In this document: positions 53,055 through 62,605 of the stretch, piece by piece | Position numbering within the stretch: position 1 is the stretch's first letter | How the letters are laid out: every line of letters starts with the position of its first letter | Assembly: GCF_943914565.1 (NCBI RefSeq) | Contig: NZ_CALUCN010000009.1 | Span: 1 to 64,000, forward strand | Source: an uncultured Tessaracoccus sp. | GTDB lineage: Bacteria > Actinomycetota > Actinomycetes > Propionibacteriales > Propionibacteriaceae | Direction: 5' to 3' | Length of the DNA: 64,000 nucleotides | Notes under the pieces: model-generated | Told to the model about the DNA's origin: nothing | What the model saw: the letters and a program-made list of their open reading frames with translations, nothing else | Database searches by the model: none | Made by a program: the position numbers and the translations under genes

Positions 53055-55698
53055 CGGCCACCAGCGTCCTGAGGCGGGCGAGCGCTTCGCCCGCGCGTGC
53101 CGCGTCGGTGCCGCCGCCCTGGGCGAGGTCGTCCTTGCCGCCGCCCTTGCCGCCGAGCACCCCGCAGACCTCGCGGATCAGCTGGCCTGCACGCAGGCCG
53201 TGGCCGCGGGCCGGTTCGTTCGTCGCGACGACCGCGGCCGGCTTGTCGACCCCGCCGACGAGCGCCACGACGGTGGGTGCGTCGTCGCCGAGCCGGCCGC
53301 GCAAATCGGTGGCGAGGGTGCGCAGGTCGCCGCCGGCGACGCCCGGCACCTCGAGCGCCAGCAGGTCGGTCTCTCCCACGTGCTCGACCTTCGCGAGCAT
53401 CTGCTGGGCGCCGGCGAGCAGTTTCTCCGACTCGAGGCTGGCGACGCGCTTCTCGGCCTCCTTCAGCTGCGCGACGAGGCGCGCGACCCGCTCGGGCAGC
53501 TGTTCGGGCGTCACGCGCAGGGACTCGGTGAGCTCGCGCACGAGGGCCCGTTCGGCTGCGAAGCGGCGGAACGCGTCGGCGGAGACGAGCGCCTCGACGC
53601 GGCGCACCCCGGAACCGATCGACTGCTCCCCCAGCAGGTTCAGCACGCCGATCTGCGCGGTGGTCGCGACGTGCGTACCGCCGCACAGTTCCCGGGACCA
53701 GGGGCCGGCGAGCTCGACCATGCGCACGATCGGCGGGTACTTCTCGCCGAACATCGCCATGGCGCCCATCGCCTTGGCCTCCTCGAGCGGCAGCTGGGTG
53801 GCCGTGACCTCGAAGTCGTCACGGATGGCCTCGTTGGCGCGCTCCTCGACCTCCTGGCGCAGCGCGTCGCTCATCGCCTGCCCGGACTGGTAGTCGAAGC
53901 GCAGGTAGCCGGGCTTGTTGTACGAGCCGGCCTGCGTCGCGCCGGAGCCGACGAGCTCGCGCAGCGCGGCGTGGACGATGTGGGTGGCGGTGTGCGCCTG
54001 CGAGGACTCGTGGCGCAACTGCGGGTCGACGCTCGCCTCGACCGCGGCACCGACGCCGAGTTCACCGGAGACCGCGACGCGGTGCACGACGAGGCCCGGC
54101 ACGGGCCGCTGGACGTCGAGCACCTCGAGCGAGGCGCCGTCGGCGAGGATGCGGCCGTGGTCGGCGTCCTGGCCGCCGGCCTCGGCGTAGAAGGGCGTGG
54201 CGTCGAGGACGACCTCGACCACGTCGCCGTCCGAGGCACGGTCGACGAGCTGACCGTCGGCAATGATGCCGCGGACGCTCGTCGCCAGGCCGAGGTCGTG
54301 GTAGCCGGTGAAGGGCGTCTCACCACGGTCGCGCAGCGTGCGGTACGACTCGGGGTTGGTGGTGCCGAGCTTCTTGGCCTTCGCGTCGGCCCGCGCGCGT
54401 TCCTTCTGCTCGCGCATGAGCGACTCGAACGCGCGGCGGTCCACCTCGAGCCCCTGCTCGTGGGCCATCTCCATGGTGAGGTCGATCGGGAAGCCGTAGG
54501 TGTCGTGCAGCTTGAACGCCGCGTCACCGGGGAGGGTCGGCGACTGCGCATCCTTCGCGTCCCGCACCGCGGCCTCGAACATCACCGTGCCGGACTGCAG
54601 CGTGCGTCGGAAGGTCTCCTCCTCGTGCAGCGCGGCGGCCCGCACGCGGTCCCACGACGCCGTGATCTCCGGGTAGGACACCTCCATCAGGCCCTTCGAG
54701 ACCGGGAGCAGCTCCGCGAGCACCGGGTCCTGCACGCCGAGCAGCCGCATCGCGCGGACGGCGCGACGAAGGAGCCGGCGGAGCACGTAGCCGCGAGCCT
54801 CGTTGCCGGGTGTGACGCCGTCGGTCATGAGCATGAGGGCGCTACGGACGTGGTCGGCGACGACGCGGAAGCGGACGTCGTCGTCGGGGTCGGCGCCGTA
54901 GCGCTTGCCGGAGAGCTCGGCGGCGCGGGCGATGACCGGGTAGACCTGATCGATCTCGTACATGTTCGCCACGCCCTGTTTGAGGTAGGCGATGCGCTCG
55001 AGGCCGGCCCCGGTGTCGATGTTGCGGCTGGGCAGCTGGCGCGCGACGTCGAAGTCGTCCTTGGCGCGCACGGCCGAGAGCTCCTCCTGCTGGAAGACGA
55101 GGTTCCAGATCTCGAGGAAGCGGTCCTCGTCGGCCTCAGGCCCCCCGTCGGGGCCGTACTCGGGCCCGCGGTCGACGTAGATCTCGGAGCAGGGCCCGCC
55201 CGGTCCGGGGACGCCCATGTGCCAGTAGTTGTCGCGCAGTCCGCGCTCCTGGATGCGCTCGCGTGGGACGCCGACCTGCTGCCAGAGGTCGATCGTCTCG
55301 GTGTCGCCGTGGAGGGCCGTCACCCAGATCTTGTCGCCGTCGAAACCGAGCCCGCCGTCGGTCTCGGACTTGGTGATGAGCTCCCACGCCATCTCGATCG
55401 CGCCGGCCTTGAAGTAGTCGCCGAAGGAGAAGTTGCCGAGCATCTGGAAGAACGTGCCGTGGCGGGTGGTCTTGCCGACCTCCTCGATGTCGAGGGTGCG
55501 CACGCACTTCTGCGCGGAGACCGCACGGCGGTGGGGCGCCGGCTCGTCGCCCAGGAAGTACGGCTTGAACGGCACCATGCCGGCGTTCACGAACAGCAGC
55601 GTCGGGTCGTTGTACAGCAGCGAGGCGCTGGGCACGACCTGGTGGTCGTGGGCGGCGAAGTGCGCGACGAAGCGGTCGAGGATCTCGTGGGTGTGCAT
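53047..55698 (-). CDS. alaS: Alanyl-tRNA synthetase
   Basis: An 883-residue class II synthetase of full length. The catalytic core begins RFVAHFAAHDHQVVPSASLLYNDPTLLFVNAGMVPFKPYFLG, with CVRTLDIEEVGKTTRHGTFFQMLGNFSFGDYFK (motif 2). The editing domain has HTATHIVHAAL and the Cys/His in ELCGGTHV near residue 670. The C-Ala domain closes the protein (KGGGKDDLAQGGG-type sequence). GGAGG lies 9 bases before the ATG. alaS-ruvX-mltG-aroE is a conserved actinobacterial order. Confidence 0.97.
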   Translation of the reverse strand: MHTHEILDRFVAHFAAHDHQVVPSASLLYNDPTLLFVNAGMVPFKPYFLGDEPAPHRRAVSAQKCVRTLDIEEVGKTTRHGTFFQMLGNFSFGDYFKAGAIEMAWELITKSETDGGLGFDGDKIWVTALHGDTETIDLWQQVGVPRERIQERGLRDNYWHMGVPGPGGPCSEIYVDRGPEYGPDGGPEADEDRFLEIWNLVFQQEELSAVRAKDDFDVARQLPSRNIDTGAGLERIAYLKQGVANMYEIDQVYPVIARAAELSGKRYGADPDDDVRFRVVADHVRSALMLMTDGVTPGNEARGYVLRRLLRRAVRAMRLLGVQDPVLAELLPVSKGLMEVSYPEITASWDRVRAAALHEEETFRRTLQSGTVMFEAAVRDAKDAQSPTLPGDAAFKLHDTYGFPIDLTMEMAHEQGLEVDRRAFESLMREQKERARADAKAKKLGTTNPESYRTLRDRGETPFTGYHDLGLATSVRGIIADGQLVDRASDGDVVEVVLDATPFYAEAGGQDADHGRILADGASLEVLDVQRPVPGLVVHRVAVSGELGVGAAVEASVDPQLRHESSQAHTATHIVHAALRELVGSGATQAGSYNKPGYLRFDYQSGQAMSDALRQEVEERANEAIRDDFEVTATQLPLEEAKAMGAMAMFGEKYPPIVRMVELAGPWSRELCGGTHVATTAQIGVLNLLGEQSIGSGVRRVEALVSADAFRRFAAERALVRELTESLRVTPEQLPERVARLVAQLKEAEKRVASLESEKLLAGAQQMLAKVEHVGETDLLALEVPGVAGGDLRTLATDLRGRLGDDAPTVVALVGGVDKPAAVVATNEPARGHGLRAGQLIREVCGVLGGKGGGKDDLAQGGGTDAARAGEALARLRTLVADA

Positions 55699-55703
55699 GG
55701 TGG

Positions 55704-55931
55704 TCAGTCCTCCGGGAGGTTGAGTTCGCGACGCAGCTCGGCCTCTCGCTCGGCCCGGGCGGCGTCGAAGGTTGCGGTGAAGCGGCCGAGATCGACGGCG
55801 GTCTCGCCCGCGCGTGCATCGATCTCCCGGCGCAGCGCCTCGGGAACGTACTGGCGGTAGAGCTTGCGGCCCTTCAGCATCACGTAGGTGGCCGCCGCGG
55901 CGCCGGCGGTGAACCAGAAGGTGCCCTTCAC
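55704..55931 (-). CDS. Small conserved protein (DUF6167-like)
   Basis: A 75-residue protein beginning VKGTFWFTAGAAAATYVMLKGRKLYR, a short hydrophobic N-terminal helix with a basic flank, so probably membrane-tethered. A helical tail rich in Arg and Glu follows. It matches the small gene usually found between a DUF948 gene and alaS in actinobacteria. Function is unknown. The GTG start overlaps the DUF948 stop (GTGA) and 5 bp separate it from alaS. Confidence 0.75.
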   Translation of the reverse strand: MKGTFWFTAGAAAATYVMLKGRKLYRQYVPEALRREIDARAGETAVDLGRFTATFDAARAEREAELRRELNLPED

Positions 55932-56299
55932 TTCCGGCCTCCCGTGATCGCCTTGCGCACCCCGTAGGTGAAGGCGGCGGTCTTGACGAGCGGCTTGCCG
56001 AACACGGCACCGACGAGGTTGGAGAACTGTGCGGCGTCCTCCGACACGTCTGCCGCGTTGGCGGCGACCCGGCCGGCGTCGTCGGTCACGGTGGCGAGCT
56101 TGTCGAGGTTGGCGTCGGCGTTCGTGGCGGCCGTCCTCAGGGCATGCATGGCGGGCACGATCGCGTCGCTGGCGCGTCGCAGGGATTCGGTGGCCTCGTC
56201 GATCGCGCCGCGGGCCCGCAGCAGCGGGCGGGCGGCGAGCGTCACGAGCACGCACAGGGCGACGGCGGCGAGGATCGCCGCGAGTTCACCGACGCTCAT
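55928..56299 (-). CDS. DUF948-family membrane protein
   Basis: A 123-residue protein with one N-terminal membrane helix (ELAAILAAVALCVLVTLAARPLL) and a long helical cytoplasmic part with heptad-like spacing (IDEATESLRRASDAIVPAMHALRTAATNADANLDKL). It ends FGKPLVKTAAFTYGVRKAITG, the conserved DUF948 tail. Function is unknown; the context beside alaS and rarA is conserved. The ATG at 56299 has GGAGG upstream and lies inside the end of rarA (14-base overlap). Confidence 0.82.
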   Translation of the reverse strand: MSVGELAAILAAVALCVLVTLAARPLLRARGAIDEATESLRRASDAIVPAMHALRTAATNADANLDKLATVTDDAGRVAANAADVSEDAAQFSNLVGAVFGKPLVKTAAFTYGVRKAITGGRK

Positions 56300-57677
56300 C
56301 CGGTCCTCCTCGTTCGTGGGCAGGCGCAACTCTATCCGACAGCACCTTGCGCAGCGACTGGAGCCGCTCGGCGATGATCTGCTCGGCGCCGTTGTCGGTG
56401 GGCTCGTAGTAGTGCACGCCGTCGAGGTCGTCGGGCAGGTACTGCTGCCCGACGATGTTGTGGGGGTAGTCGTGCGCGTAGAGGTAGCCCTTGCCGAAGC
56501 CGGCGTCGCGGCTGGACTTCACCGAGCCGTCGCGCAGGTGCAGCGGCACGTGCGTGCCCTTGCCGGCCCGGACGTCGGCGAGTGCGCGCCCGATGGCGGC
56601 GTAGGCGGCGTTGGACTTCGGCGCGGTGGCCGCCACGACGGTGGCGTGGGCGAGCGTGATGCGCGCCTCGGGCATGCCGATCAGCTGGACGGCTTGCGCC
56701 GCGGCGACGCACGTGGGCAACACGTTGTTGGCAGCGAGCCCCACATCCTCGGACGCGGAGATGACCAGGCGTCGCGCGATGAACCGGGGGTCCTCCCCCG
56801 CCTCGAGCATCCGCGCCAGGTAGTGCAGCGCCGCGTCGACGTCGGAACCGCGGACGGACTTGATGAAGGCCGAGATGACGTCGTAGTGCTGGTCGCCGTC
56901 GCGGTCGTAGCGCAGCGTCGCGCGGTCCACCGCGCTGGCGAGTATCTCGCGCGTGAGCGTCCCCTCCCCGAGGGCCTCGGCCGACGCGGCTGCCTCCTCG
57001 AGGTAGGTGAGCGCGCGCCGGGCATCACCGGCGGCCATGCGGATGAGCTCGGTGCGGGTCTCGTCGGGGAGGGTGAGCCGGCCGTCCAGACCGCGTTCGT
57101 CGGTGACCGCGCGGTCGATCAGCTCGGCGATGTCCGCGTCCTCGAGGGGTCGCAGGCGCAGCAGCAGTGAGCGCGACAGCAGTGGCGAGATCACGGAGAA
57201 CGACGGGTTCTCGGTCGTCGCGGCGATGAGGGTGACGATGCGGTTCTCGACCGCGGGCAGGAGCGCGTCCTGCTGGGTCTTGGAGAAGCGGTGCACCTCG
57301 TCGATGAACAGCACGGTGGGCTGGCCGCGGTGGAAGGCCTTGCGCGCGGCCCCGAGCTCGGCGCGGATCTCCTTGACACCGGCGGAGACCGCGGAGACCT
57401 CGACGAAGCGGGCACCGGACTCGCGGGAGACGATCGAGGCGATCGTCGTCTTGCCGACGCCGGGCGGGCCCCACAGGAAGACGCTCATGGACTGCCCGTC
57501 GACGAGGCGCCTGAGCGGGGAGCCGGGCGTGAGGAGGTGCTGCTGCCCGACGATCTCGTCGAGCGTGCGCGGCCGCATGCGCACCGGCAGGGGCGCGCCC
57601 TCGTCGAGGGCATCGCCCAGCGAGCCCACCGGCTGGGTGGAACTGGGCGTGCCGAACAGGTCGAGGTCGTAGCTCAC
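56286..57677 (-). CDS. rarA: Replication-associated recombination protein RarA (MgsA)
   Basis: A 463-residue AAA+ ATPase acting at stalled replication forks. Walker A is GPPGVGKTT near residue 65 and Walker B FIDEVHRFSK; the arginine-finger region is SPLLSRSLLLRL. MRPRTLDEIVGQQHLL at the start and the C-terminal SDVDAALHYLARMLEAGEDPRFIARRL, plus DAGFGKGYLYAHDYPHNIVGQQYLPD, are diagnostic. The start is GTG at 57677. Length is normal. Confidence 0.95.
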   Translation of the reverse strand: MSYDLDLFGTPSSTQPVGSLGDALDEGAPLPVRMRPRTLDEIVGQQHLLTPGSPLRRLVDGQSMSVFLWGPPGVGKTTIASIVSRESGARFVEVSAVSAGVKEIRAELGAARKAFHRGQPTVLFIDEVHRFSKTQQDALLPAVENRIVTLIAATTENPSFSVISPLLSRSLLLRLRPLEDADIAELIDRAVTDERGLDGRLTLPDETRTELIRMAAGDARRALTYLEEAAASAEALGEGTLTREILASAVDRATLRYDRDGDQHYDVISAFIKSVRGSDVDAALHYLARMLEAGEDPRFIARRLVISASEDVGLAANNVLPTCVAAAQAVQLIGMPEARITLAHATVVAATAPKSNAAYAAIGRALADVRAGKGTHVPLHLRDGSVKSSRDAGFGKGYLYAHDYPHNIVGQQYLPDDLDGVHYYEPTDNGAEQIIAERLQSLRKVLSDRVAPAHERGGPDERR

Positions 57678-57767
57678 GGCTCCCCACTGTAGTCCCGCGC
57701 GTTCGGGGCGTCCGCCGGGCGCCGCCGGCACCTGCGACCTCCGACGAGTGCAACCTAGGCTGGCTGC

Positions 57768-58751
57768 ATGAAGCTCTCGATCCTTGACCTCGTCCCGGTC
57801 TCCGAGGGGCAGTCGCCGGCCGACGCGCTCGCCGCGTCGCTCGAGCTCGCCACCCTGGCCGACGAGCTCGGCTACACGCGGTTGTGGTACGCCGAGCACC
57901 ACAACACCGCCGCCGTCGCCGCCTCGTCGACGGCCGTGCTCATCGGGCACGCGCTCGACCGCACGACGCGGCTGCGCGTCGGCTCCGGCGGGATCATGCT
58001 GCCCAACCACGCACCGCTCAGGGTGGCGGAGGACTTTGGCACGCTCGCGCAGCTGCACCCGGGCAGGGTGGACCTCGGCCTCGGGCGCGCGCCCGGCACG
58101 GACCAGGTGACGGCCCGCGCGCTCGCGCGGTCGAGCGCGGAACCGCAGGAGTTCCTGCGCAACGTCACCGCGCTCAGCGCCTGGTTCCGCTCGGGACGCG
58201 TCGGTGGGATCCGCGCGGGCGTCGCGGAGGGCACTGCGGTGCCGATGTGGATCCTCGGGTCCTCCGACGCGGGCGCGACCCTCGCAGGCAGGCTCGGCAT
58301 CCCCTACTCGTTCGCGTCACACTTCGCGCCCGACATGCTCGAGCGCGCGATCGCGATCTACCGCGAGGAGTTCAACCCCGACGCGCCCACCGCCGAGATC
58401 GAGCAGCCGTACGTGCAGGTGGGCGTCAACGTGCTCGCGCACGAGACCCCCGGTGAGGCGGAGCACCAGTTCACGACGACGCAGAAGATGTTCCTCGCGA
58501 TGCGCCGCGCCGGGGGTCGTCGCGCGCTCCCGGCCCCCGGTCCGCTCGACGGCGAGGACCCGATCCTGCTGCAGCTCATGGACCAAATGCTGCGGGTGCA
58601 GGCGGTGGGCACCCCGGACGTCGTGGCGCGTCGGCTGGAGGAGCTGCGCGAGGTGACGGGCGCGGACGAGCTCATCACCGTCACCTACACGCACGACCCC
58701 GAGGTGCGACGCGGCTCCCTACGCCTCGTCGCCGATGCGCTGCTCGGCTGA
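57768..58751 (+). CDS. LLM-class flavin-dependent oxidoreductase
   Basis: A 327-residue luciferase-like monooxygenase family protein of the single-component alkanal-type group. LSILDLVPVSEGQSPADALAASLELATLADELGYTRLWYAEHHN, VGSGGIMLPNHAPLRVAEDFGTLAQLHPGRVDLGLGRAPGTDQ and PMWILGSSDAGATLAGRLGIPYSFASHF are typical. It probably uses FMN; the substrate is unknown. TAGGCT sits 6 bases upstream of the ATG with no ribosome site, so the message may be leaderless. The last 33 bases overlap the end of aspS on the other strand. Confidence 0.9.
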   Translation: MKLSILDLVPVSEGQSPADALAASLELATLADELGYTRLWYAEHHNTAAVAASSTAVLIGHALDRTTRLRVGSGGIMLPNHAPLRVAEDFGTLAQLHPGRVDLGLGRAPGTDQVTARALARSSAEPQEFLRNVTALSAWFRSGRVGGIRAGVAEGTAVPMWILGSSDAGATLAGRLGIPYSFASHFAPDMLERAIAIYREEFNPDAPTAEIEQPYVQVGVNVLAHETPGEAEHQFTTTQKMFLAMRRAGGRRALPAPGPLDGEDPILLQLMDQMLRVQAVGTPDVVARRLEELREVTGADELITVTYTHDPEVRRGSLRLVADALLG

Positions 58752-60548
58752 CTCCGTCGCCTTGTCCTTGCCAGCCTTCGGCTCGGGCTTGGCGTCGACT
58801 CCGGTTTCCTTGCGCTGCGCGGCCGAGATCGGCGCGGGCGCGGCGGTCAACGGGTCGTATCCGCCGCCGGACTTCGGGAACGCGATGACGTCGCGGATCG
58901 ACTCGGAGCCGGCGAGCAGGGCCACGATCCGGTCCCACCCGAACGCGATGCCACCGTGCGGCGGGGCGCCGTACTGGAAGGCGTCGAGCAGGAAACCGAA
59001 CTTCTCCTGCGCGTCCTCGGGCGTGATGCCCATCACCTGGAAGACCCGCTCCTGCACGTCGCGACGGTGGATACGGATCGATCCGCCGCCGATCTCGTTG
59101 CCGTTGCAGACCATGTCGTAGGCGTACGCGAGCGCATGCTCGGGGTCGGTGTCGAAGCTGTCCAGGCACTCCGGCTTCGGCGAGGTGAACGCGTGGTGCA
59201 CGGCCGTCCAGGCGCCGGACCCGACGGCGACGTCCCCCTCGGCGCGCGCCTCGGCGACGGGCTTGAACAGCGGCGCGTCGACGACCCACACGAAGCTCCA
59301 CGAGCCCTCGGGGATGAGTTCGCAGCGTTCGGCGATCTCGTTGCGAGCGGCACCGAGCAGCGCCTGCGACTGGGCCCGGGCGCCGGCGGCGAAGAAGATG
59401 CAGTCGCCCGGCGTCGCGCCGGTCGCGGCGGCGAGCCCGTCGCGCTCGGCGTCCGAGAGGTTCTTCGCCACGGGGCCACCGAGCGCACCCTGGTCGTCGA
59501 GCGTGACGTAGGCGAGGCCCTTGGCCCCGCGCTGGCGCGCCCACTCCTGCCACGCGTCGAACGTGCGGCGCGGCTGCGAGCCGCCGCCGGGCATCACGAT
59601 GGCGCCCACGTAGTCGTTCTGGAACACGCGGAAGTTCGTGTCGGCGAAGTACTCGGTGAGCTCGGTGATCTCGAGGTCGAAGCGCAGGTCCGGCTTGTCG
59701 GATCCGTAGCGGTCCATCGCGTCGCGGTAGGTGATGCGGTCGAACGGCGTGTCCAGCTCGACGTCGATCAGCTGCCAGATCTCGCGCACGATCTGCTCGC
59801 CGAGGGCGATCACGTCCTCCTGGTCGACGAAGCTCATCTCGATGTCGAGCTGCGTGAACTCCGGCTGCCGGTCGGCGCGGAAGTCCTCGTCGCGGTAGCA
59901 GCGCGCGATCTGGTAGTAGCGCTCCATGCCGGCCACCATGAGCAGCTGCTTGAACAGCTGCGGCGACTGCGGCAGTGCGTACCACGAGCCCGGCGCAAGC
60001 CGAGCGGGCACGAGGAAGTCGCGAGCGCCCTCGGGCGTCGACCGGGTGAGGGTCGGCGTCTCGACCTCGACGAAGTCGTGCTCCTCGAGCACGCGACGCG
60101 CGGCCTGGTTCACCTTCGAACGCAGACGGATGTTCGCACCCGGCCCGGGGCGACGCAGGTCGAGGTAGCGGTGGCGCAGCCGCGCCTCCTCCCCGACGTT
60201 GACCCGCTCGTCGATCTGGAACGGCAGCGGCGCCGACGGGTTGAGCACCTCGAGCTCCGCGATCGCGACCTCGATCTCACCGGTGGCGAGCTCCGGGTTC
60301 TCGTTGCCCTCCGGCCGCTCCTCGACGGTGCCACGGACCTTGATGCAGTACTCGTTGCGCAGGTCGTGCGCGCCGGTGGCCTCGAGCAGCTCGTCGCGGA
60401 TCACGACCTGGGCGCGCCCCGACGCGTCACGCAGGTCGATGAAGGCCACCCCTCCGTGATCCCGGCGCTTGGCCACCCAACCGGCGAGGACCACCTCCTG
60501 GCCGATGTGTTCCTTGCGCAACGTTCCGGCGTCGTGCGTGCGAATCAC
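58719..60548 (-). CDS. aspS: Aspartyl-tRNA synthetase
   Basis: A 609-residue class IIb synthetase of bacterial type. The N-terminal OB fold has GQEVVLAGWVAKRRDHGGVAFIDLRDASGRAQVV. The core has VETPTLTRSTPEGARDFLVPARL, YQIARCYRDEDFRADRQPEFTQLDIEMSF (motif 2) and the C-terminal GIAFGWDRIVALLAGSESIRDVIAFPK (motif 3). The GAD insertion lies between. The start is GTG at 60548 behind AAGGGA. A Lys/Glu-rich tail of about 25 residues overlaps the convergent LLM gene. Confidence 0.96.
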   Translation of the reverse strand: MIRTHDAGTLRKEHIGQEVVLAGWVAKRRDHGGVAFIDLRDASGRAQVVIRDELLEATGAHDLRNEYCIKVRGTVEERPEGNENPELATGEIEVAIAELEVLNPSAPLPFQIDERVNVGEEARLRHRYLDLRRPGPGANIRLRSKVNQAARRVLEEHDFVEVETPTLTRSTPEGARDFLVPARLAPGSWYALPQSPQLFKQLLMVAGMERYYQIARCYRDEDFRADRQPEFTQLDIEMSFVDQEDVIALGEQIVREIWQLIDVELDTPFDRITYRDAMDRYGSDKPDLRFDLEITELTEYFADTNFRVFQNDYVGAIVMPGGGSQPRRTFDAWQEWARQRGAKGLAYVTLDDQGALGGPVAKNLSDAERDGLAAATGATPGDCIFFAAGARAQSQALLGAARNEIAERCELIPEGSWSFVWVVDAPLFKPVAEARAEGDVAVGSGAWTAVHHAFTSPKPECLDSFDTDPEHALAYAYDMVCNGNEIGGGSIRIHRRDVQERVFQVMGITPEDAQEKFGFLLDAFQYGAPPHGGIAFGWDRIVALLAGSESIRDVIAFPKSGGGYDPLTAAPAPISAAQRKETGVDAKPEPKAGKDKATESAEQRIGDEA

Positions 60549-60652
60549 GGTATTCCCTTCTGGTCGTCGACTGCATGGACGGTGCAGCTTCCGAACGTGC
60601 ATCCTATCCTGCGCTCCCCCGTGCGTCATCCGGCGTGGGCGGCGAGGGGTCG

Positions 60653-61510
60653 TCAGCCCTTCACCGCACCGGTGGAGGTGTTCATGATGCGACGCTGGAA
60701 GACGAAGAACACGATCGCGACGGGGATCGTCATCACCGCGGCGGCACCGAGCTTCAGCGGGTACTGGGTCCCCTGCGACAGCTGCCCGGACGCGAGTTGC
60801 GCCACGCCGCGGGTGAGGGTCGTGAGCTCCGGCGACTGGGTCGAGATGATGAAGTGCGTCAGCTCGTTCCACGAGCCCTGGAAGCTCAGGATCACGATGG
60901 TCATGAGTGCGGGCCGAGCCATCGGCAGCACGACCGACCAGAACGTCCGGAACGTCCCCGCGCCGTCGATCCGGGCGGCCTCCTCGACCGCGACCGGGAT
61001 TGACTCGAAGAAGTTCTTCATGATGAACACTCCCGCTGCGTCCACGAGCAGCGGCAAGATCATGCCGGCGTAGGAGTCGTAGATGCTGAGCTGATTGATG
61101 ATGAGGAACTTCGGGATCAGCAACACCACCGCTGGCACCGACATGACCGCGATCAGCGTCGCGAAGATCACGCGCCGCCCTGGGAACGTGAGGCGAGCGA
61201 GCGCGTAGCCCGCGAGCGAGTTGAAGAAGACCCGCCCCGCAGTGACCGCGACGGTGACCACGAAGGAGTTCATCATCCAGACGGGGTAGTTCGAGTGCTG
61301 GAACAGCCGGGTGTAGGCGGCGGTGGTGAACGGGTTGGCCGCCAGCGACATGGGGTTCGCAGCCGCGTCCGGATCGGTCTTGAACGACGTGGCCACCTGC
61401 AACACGAAGGGGAACACGTATCCCAGCGCCATCCCGATCAGGATGGCGTATCCAAGTACGACTGCGACGCGTCGGATTCCGCTCGGCCGGGCTCGACGTC
61501 TGGTGCTCAT
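60653..61510 (-). CDS. Sugar ABC transporter permease (MalG-like), second system
   Basis: A 285-residue permease with six predicted helices. After a basic arm comes VAVVLGYAILIGMALGYVFPFVLQVATSFK; the EAA loop is EEAARIDGAGTFRTFWSVVLPMARPAL. The ATG overlaps the other permease stop (ATGA). The 104 bp to aspS contain no gene. No ATPase gene follows, so a shared ATPase is likely. Confidence 0.9.
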   Translation of the reverse strand: MSTRRRARPSGIRRVAVVLGYAILIGMALGYVFPFVLQVATSFKTDPDAAANPMSLAANPFTTAAYTRLFQHSNYPVWMMNSFVVTVAVTAGRVFFNSLAGYALARLTFPGRRVIFATLIAVMSVPAVVLLIPKFLIINQLSIYDSYAGMILPLLVDAAGVFIMKNFFESIPVAVEEAARIDGAGTFRTFWSVVLPMARPALMTIVILSFQGSWNELTHFIISTQSPELTTLTRGVAQLASGQLSQGTQYPLKLGAAAVMTIPVAIVFFVFQRRIMNTSTGAVKG

Positions 61511-62601
61511 CGTGCTGCCTTCCTGCGTGCCCGACGCTCCCGTCGGCGCTCGCGTCTGGACGGTTTCGTGTAGTCGGCGTCACCCAGTACCCAGCGCTGC
61601 AGCAGGGTCATCAGGATGATGATGGCGAACAGGACGAACGCGATCGCCGCGCCGCGGCCCCACGACTGGTTGAGGAACGCTGACTCGTAGGAGAGGTAGG
61701 CCGGGGTCATCGTGGTCTTGGCCGGCCCGCCCTGTGTGCCGGTGTAGATCTGGTCGAAGACCTGCCAGGTGCCGATGAGCCCCAACGTGATCACGGTGAA
61801 CAGGGTCGGCTTCAGCATCGGCAACGTGATGTGCCAGAACCGCTGCCAGGCCCCGGCACCGTCGACCATCGCGGCCTCGGTTGTCTCCTCGCCGATGTTC
61901 TGCAACGCGGCGATGAACAGCAGCATGAACGTGCCGGAGGTGGTGAACACGGCCATGCAGATGAACGCCGTCATCGCGACGGAGGGACCGGCGATCCAGT
62001 CCCACGTCGACACCCCGAACAGCGTGGGCGCCTGCATCGACGCGCTGGGCTCGACGCCCAAGGCGCCGAGCGCGATGTGGATGATGCCGCGCGGGTCTTG
62101 GAACCAGTTGGGACCGTGCAGGCCCAGCCATGCGAGCACCTTGTTGATGGCGCCGGACTGGCTGAACAGGAAGAGCCAGAGCACTGTGATCGCGACGGAG
62201 CTCGTCACGCTCGGGAAGTAGAACGCGGTGCGGAAGATGCCCTTGCCGCGCAGCCATTTCCTCGTGACCATCACGGCGAGGAACAGCGAGAGCACGGTTT
62301 GCAACGGGACCACGAGCAGCACGTAGAAGATGTTGTTGCGTACCGCGATCCCGAAGTCTCGTGCGGCCAGCCCTTGGCCGCCCAGGAGCTCCTGGTAGTG
62401 CTGCAGCCCCACGAACCCGACGCCGTCTCCGAACGGCGATCCCCTGCCGGTCCAGTCGGACACACTCACCCACAGCGCCATGAGCACGGGGATGAACAGG
62501 AAGACGCCGAGGATCAGCACGACCGGCGCGACGAAGGTCCACCCCGCCAGCCGTTGGTCGTTGATGCGGGACCCGGGACGTCGTCGGGAACGTGGGCACA
62601 T
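61507..62601 (-). CDS. Sugar ABC transporter permease (MalF-like), second system
   Basis: A 364-residue permease, somewhat long for the family because of an extended loop around GLHGPNWFQDPRGIIHIALGALGVEPSASMQAPTLFG between helices. The first helix is WTFVAPVVLILGVFLFIPVLMALWVSV; the EAA loop is EAAMVDGAGAWQRFWHITLPMLKPTL. The C-terminus is strongly basic (RRERRRERRARRKAAR). GGAGG lies 9 bases before the ATG at 62601, which is 4 bp after the binding-protein stop. Confidence 0.9.
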   Translation of the reverse strand: MCPRSRRRPGSRINDQRLAGWTFVAPVVLILGVFLFIPVLMALWVSVSDWTGRGSPFGDGVGFVGLQHYQELLGGQGLAARDFGIAVRNNIFYVLLVVPLQTVLSLFLAVMVTRKWLRGKGIFRTAFYFPSVTSSVAITVLWLFLFSQSGAINKVLAWLGLHGPNWFQDPRGIIHIALGALGVEPSASMQAPTLFGVSTWDWIAGPSVAMTAFICMAVFTTSGTFMLLFIAALQNIGEETTEAAMVDGAGAWQRFWHITLPMLKPTLFTVITLGLIGTWQVFDQIYTGTQGGPAKTTMTPAYLSYESAFLNQSWGRGAAIAFVLFAIIILMTLLQRWVLGDADYTKPSRRERRRERRARRKAAR

Positions 62602-62605
62602 GGGG

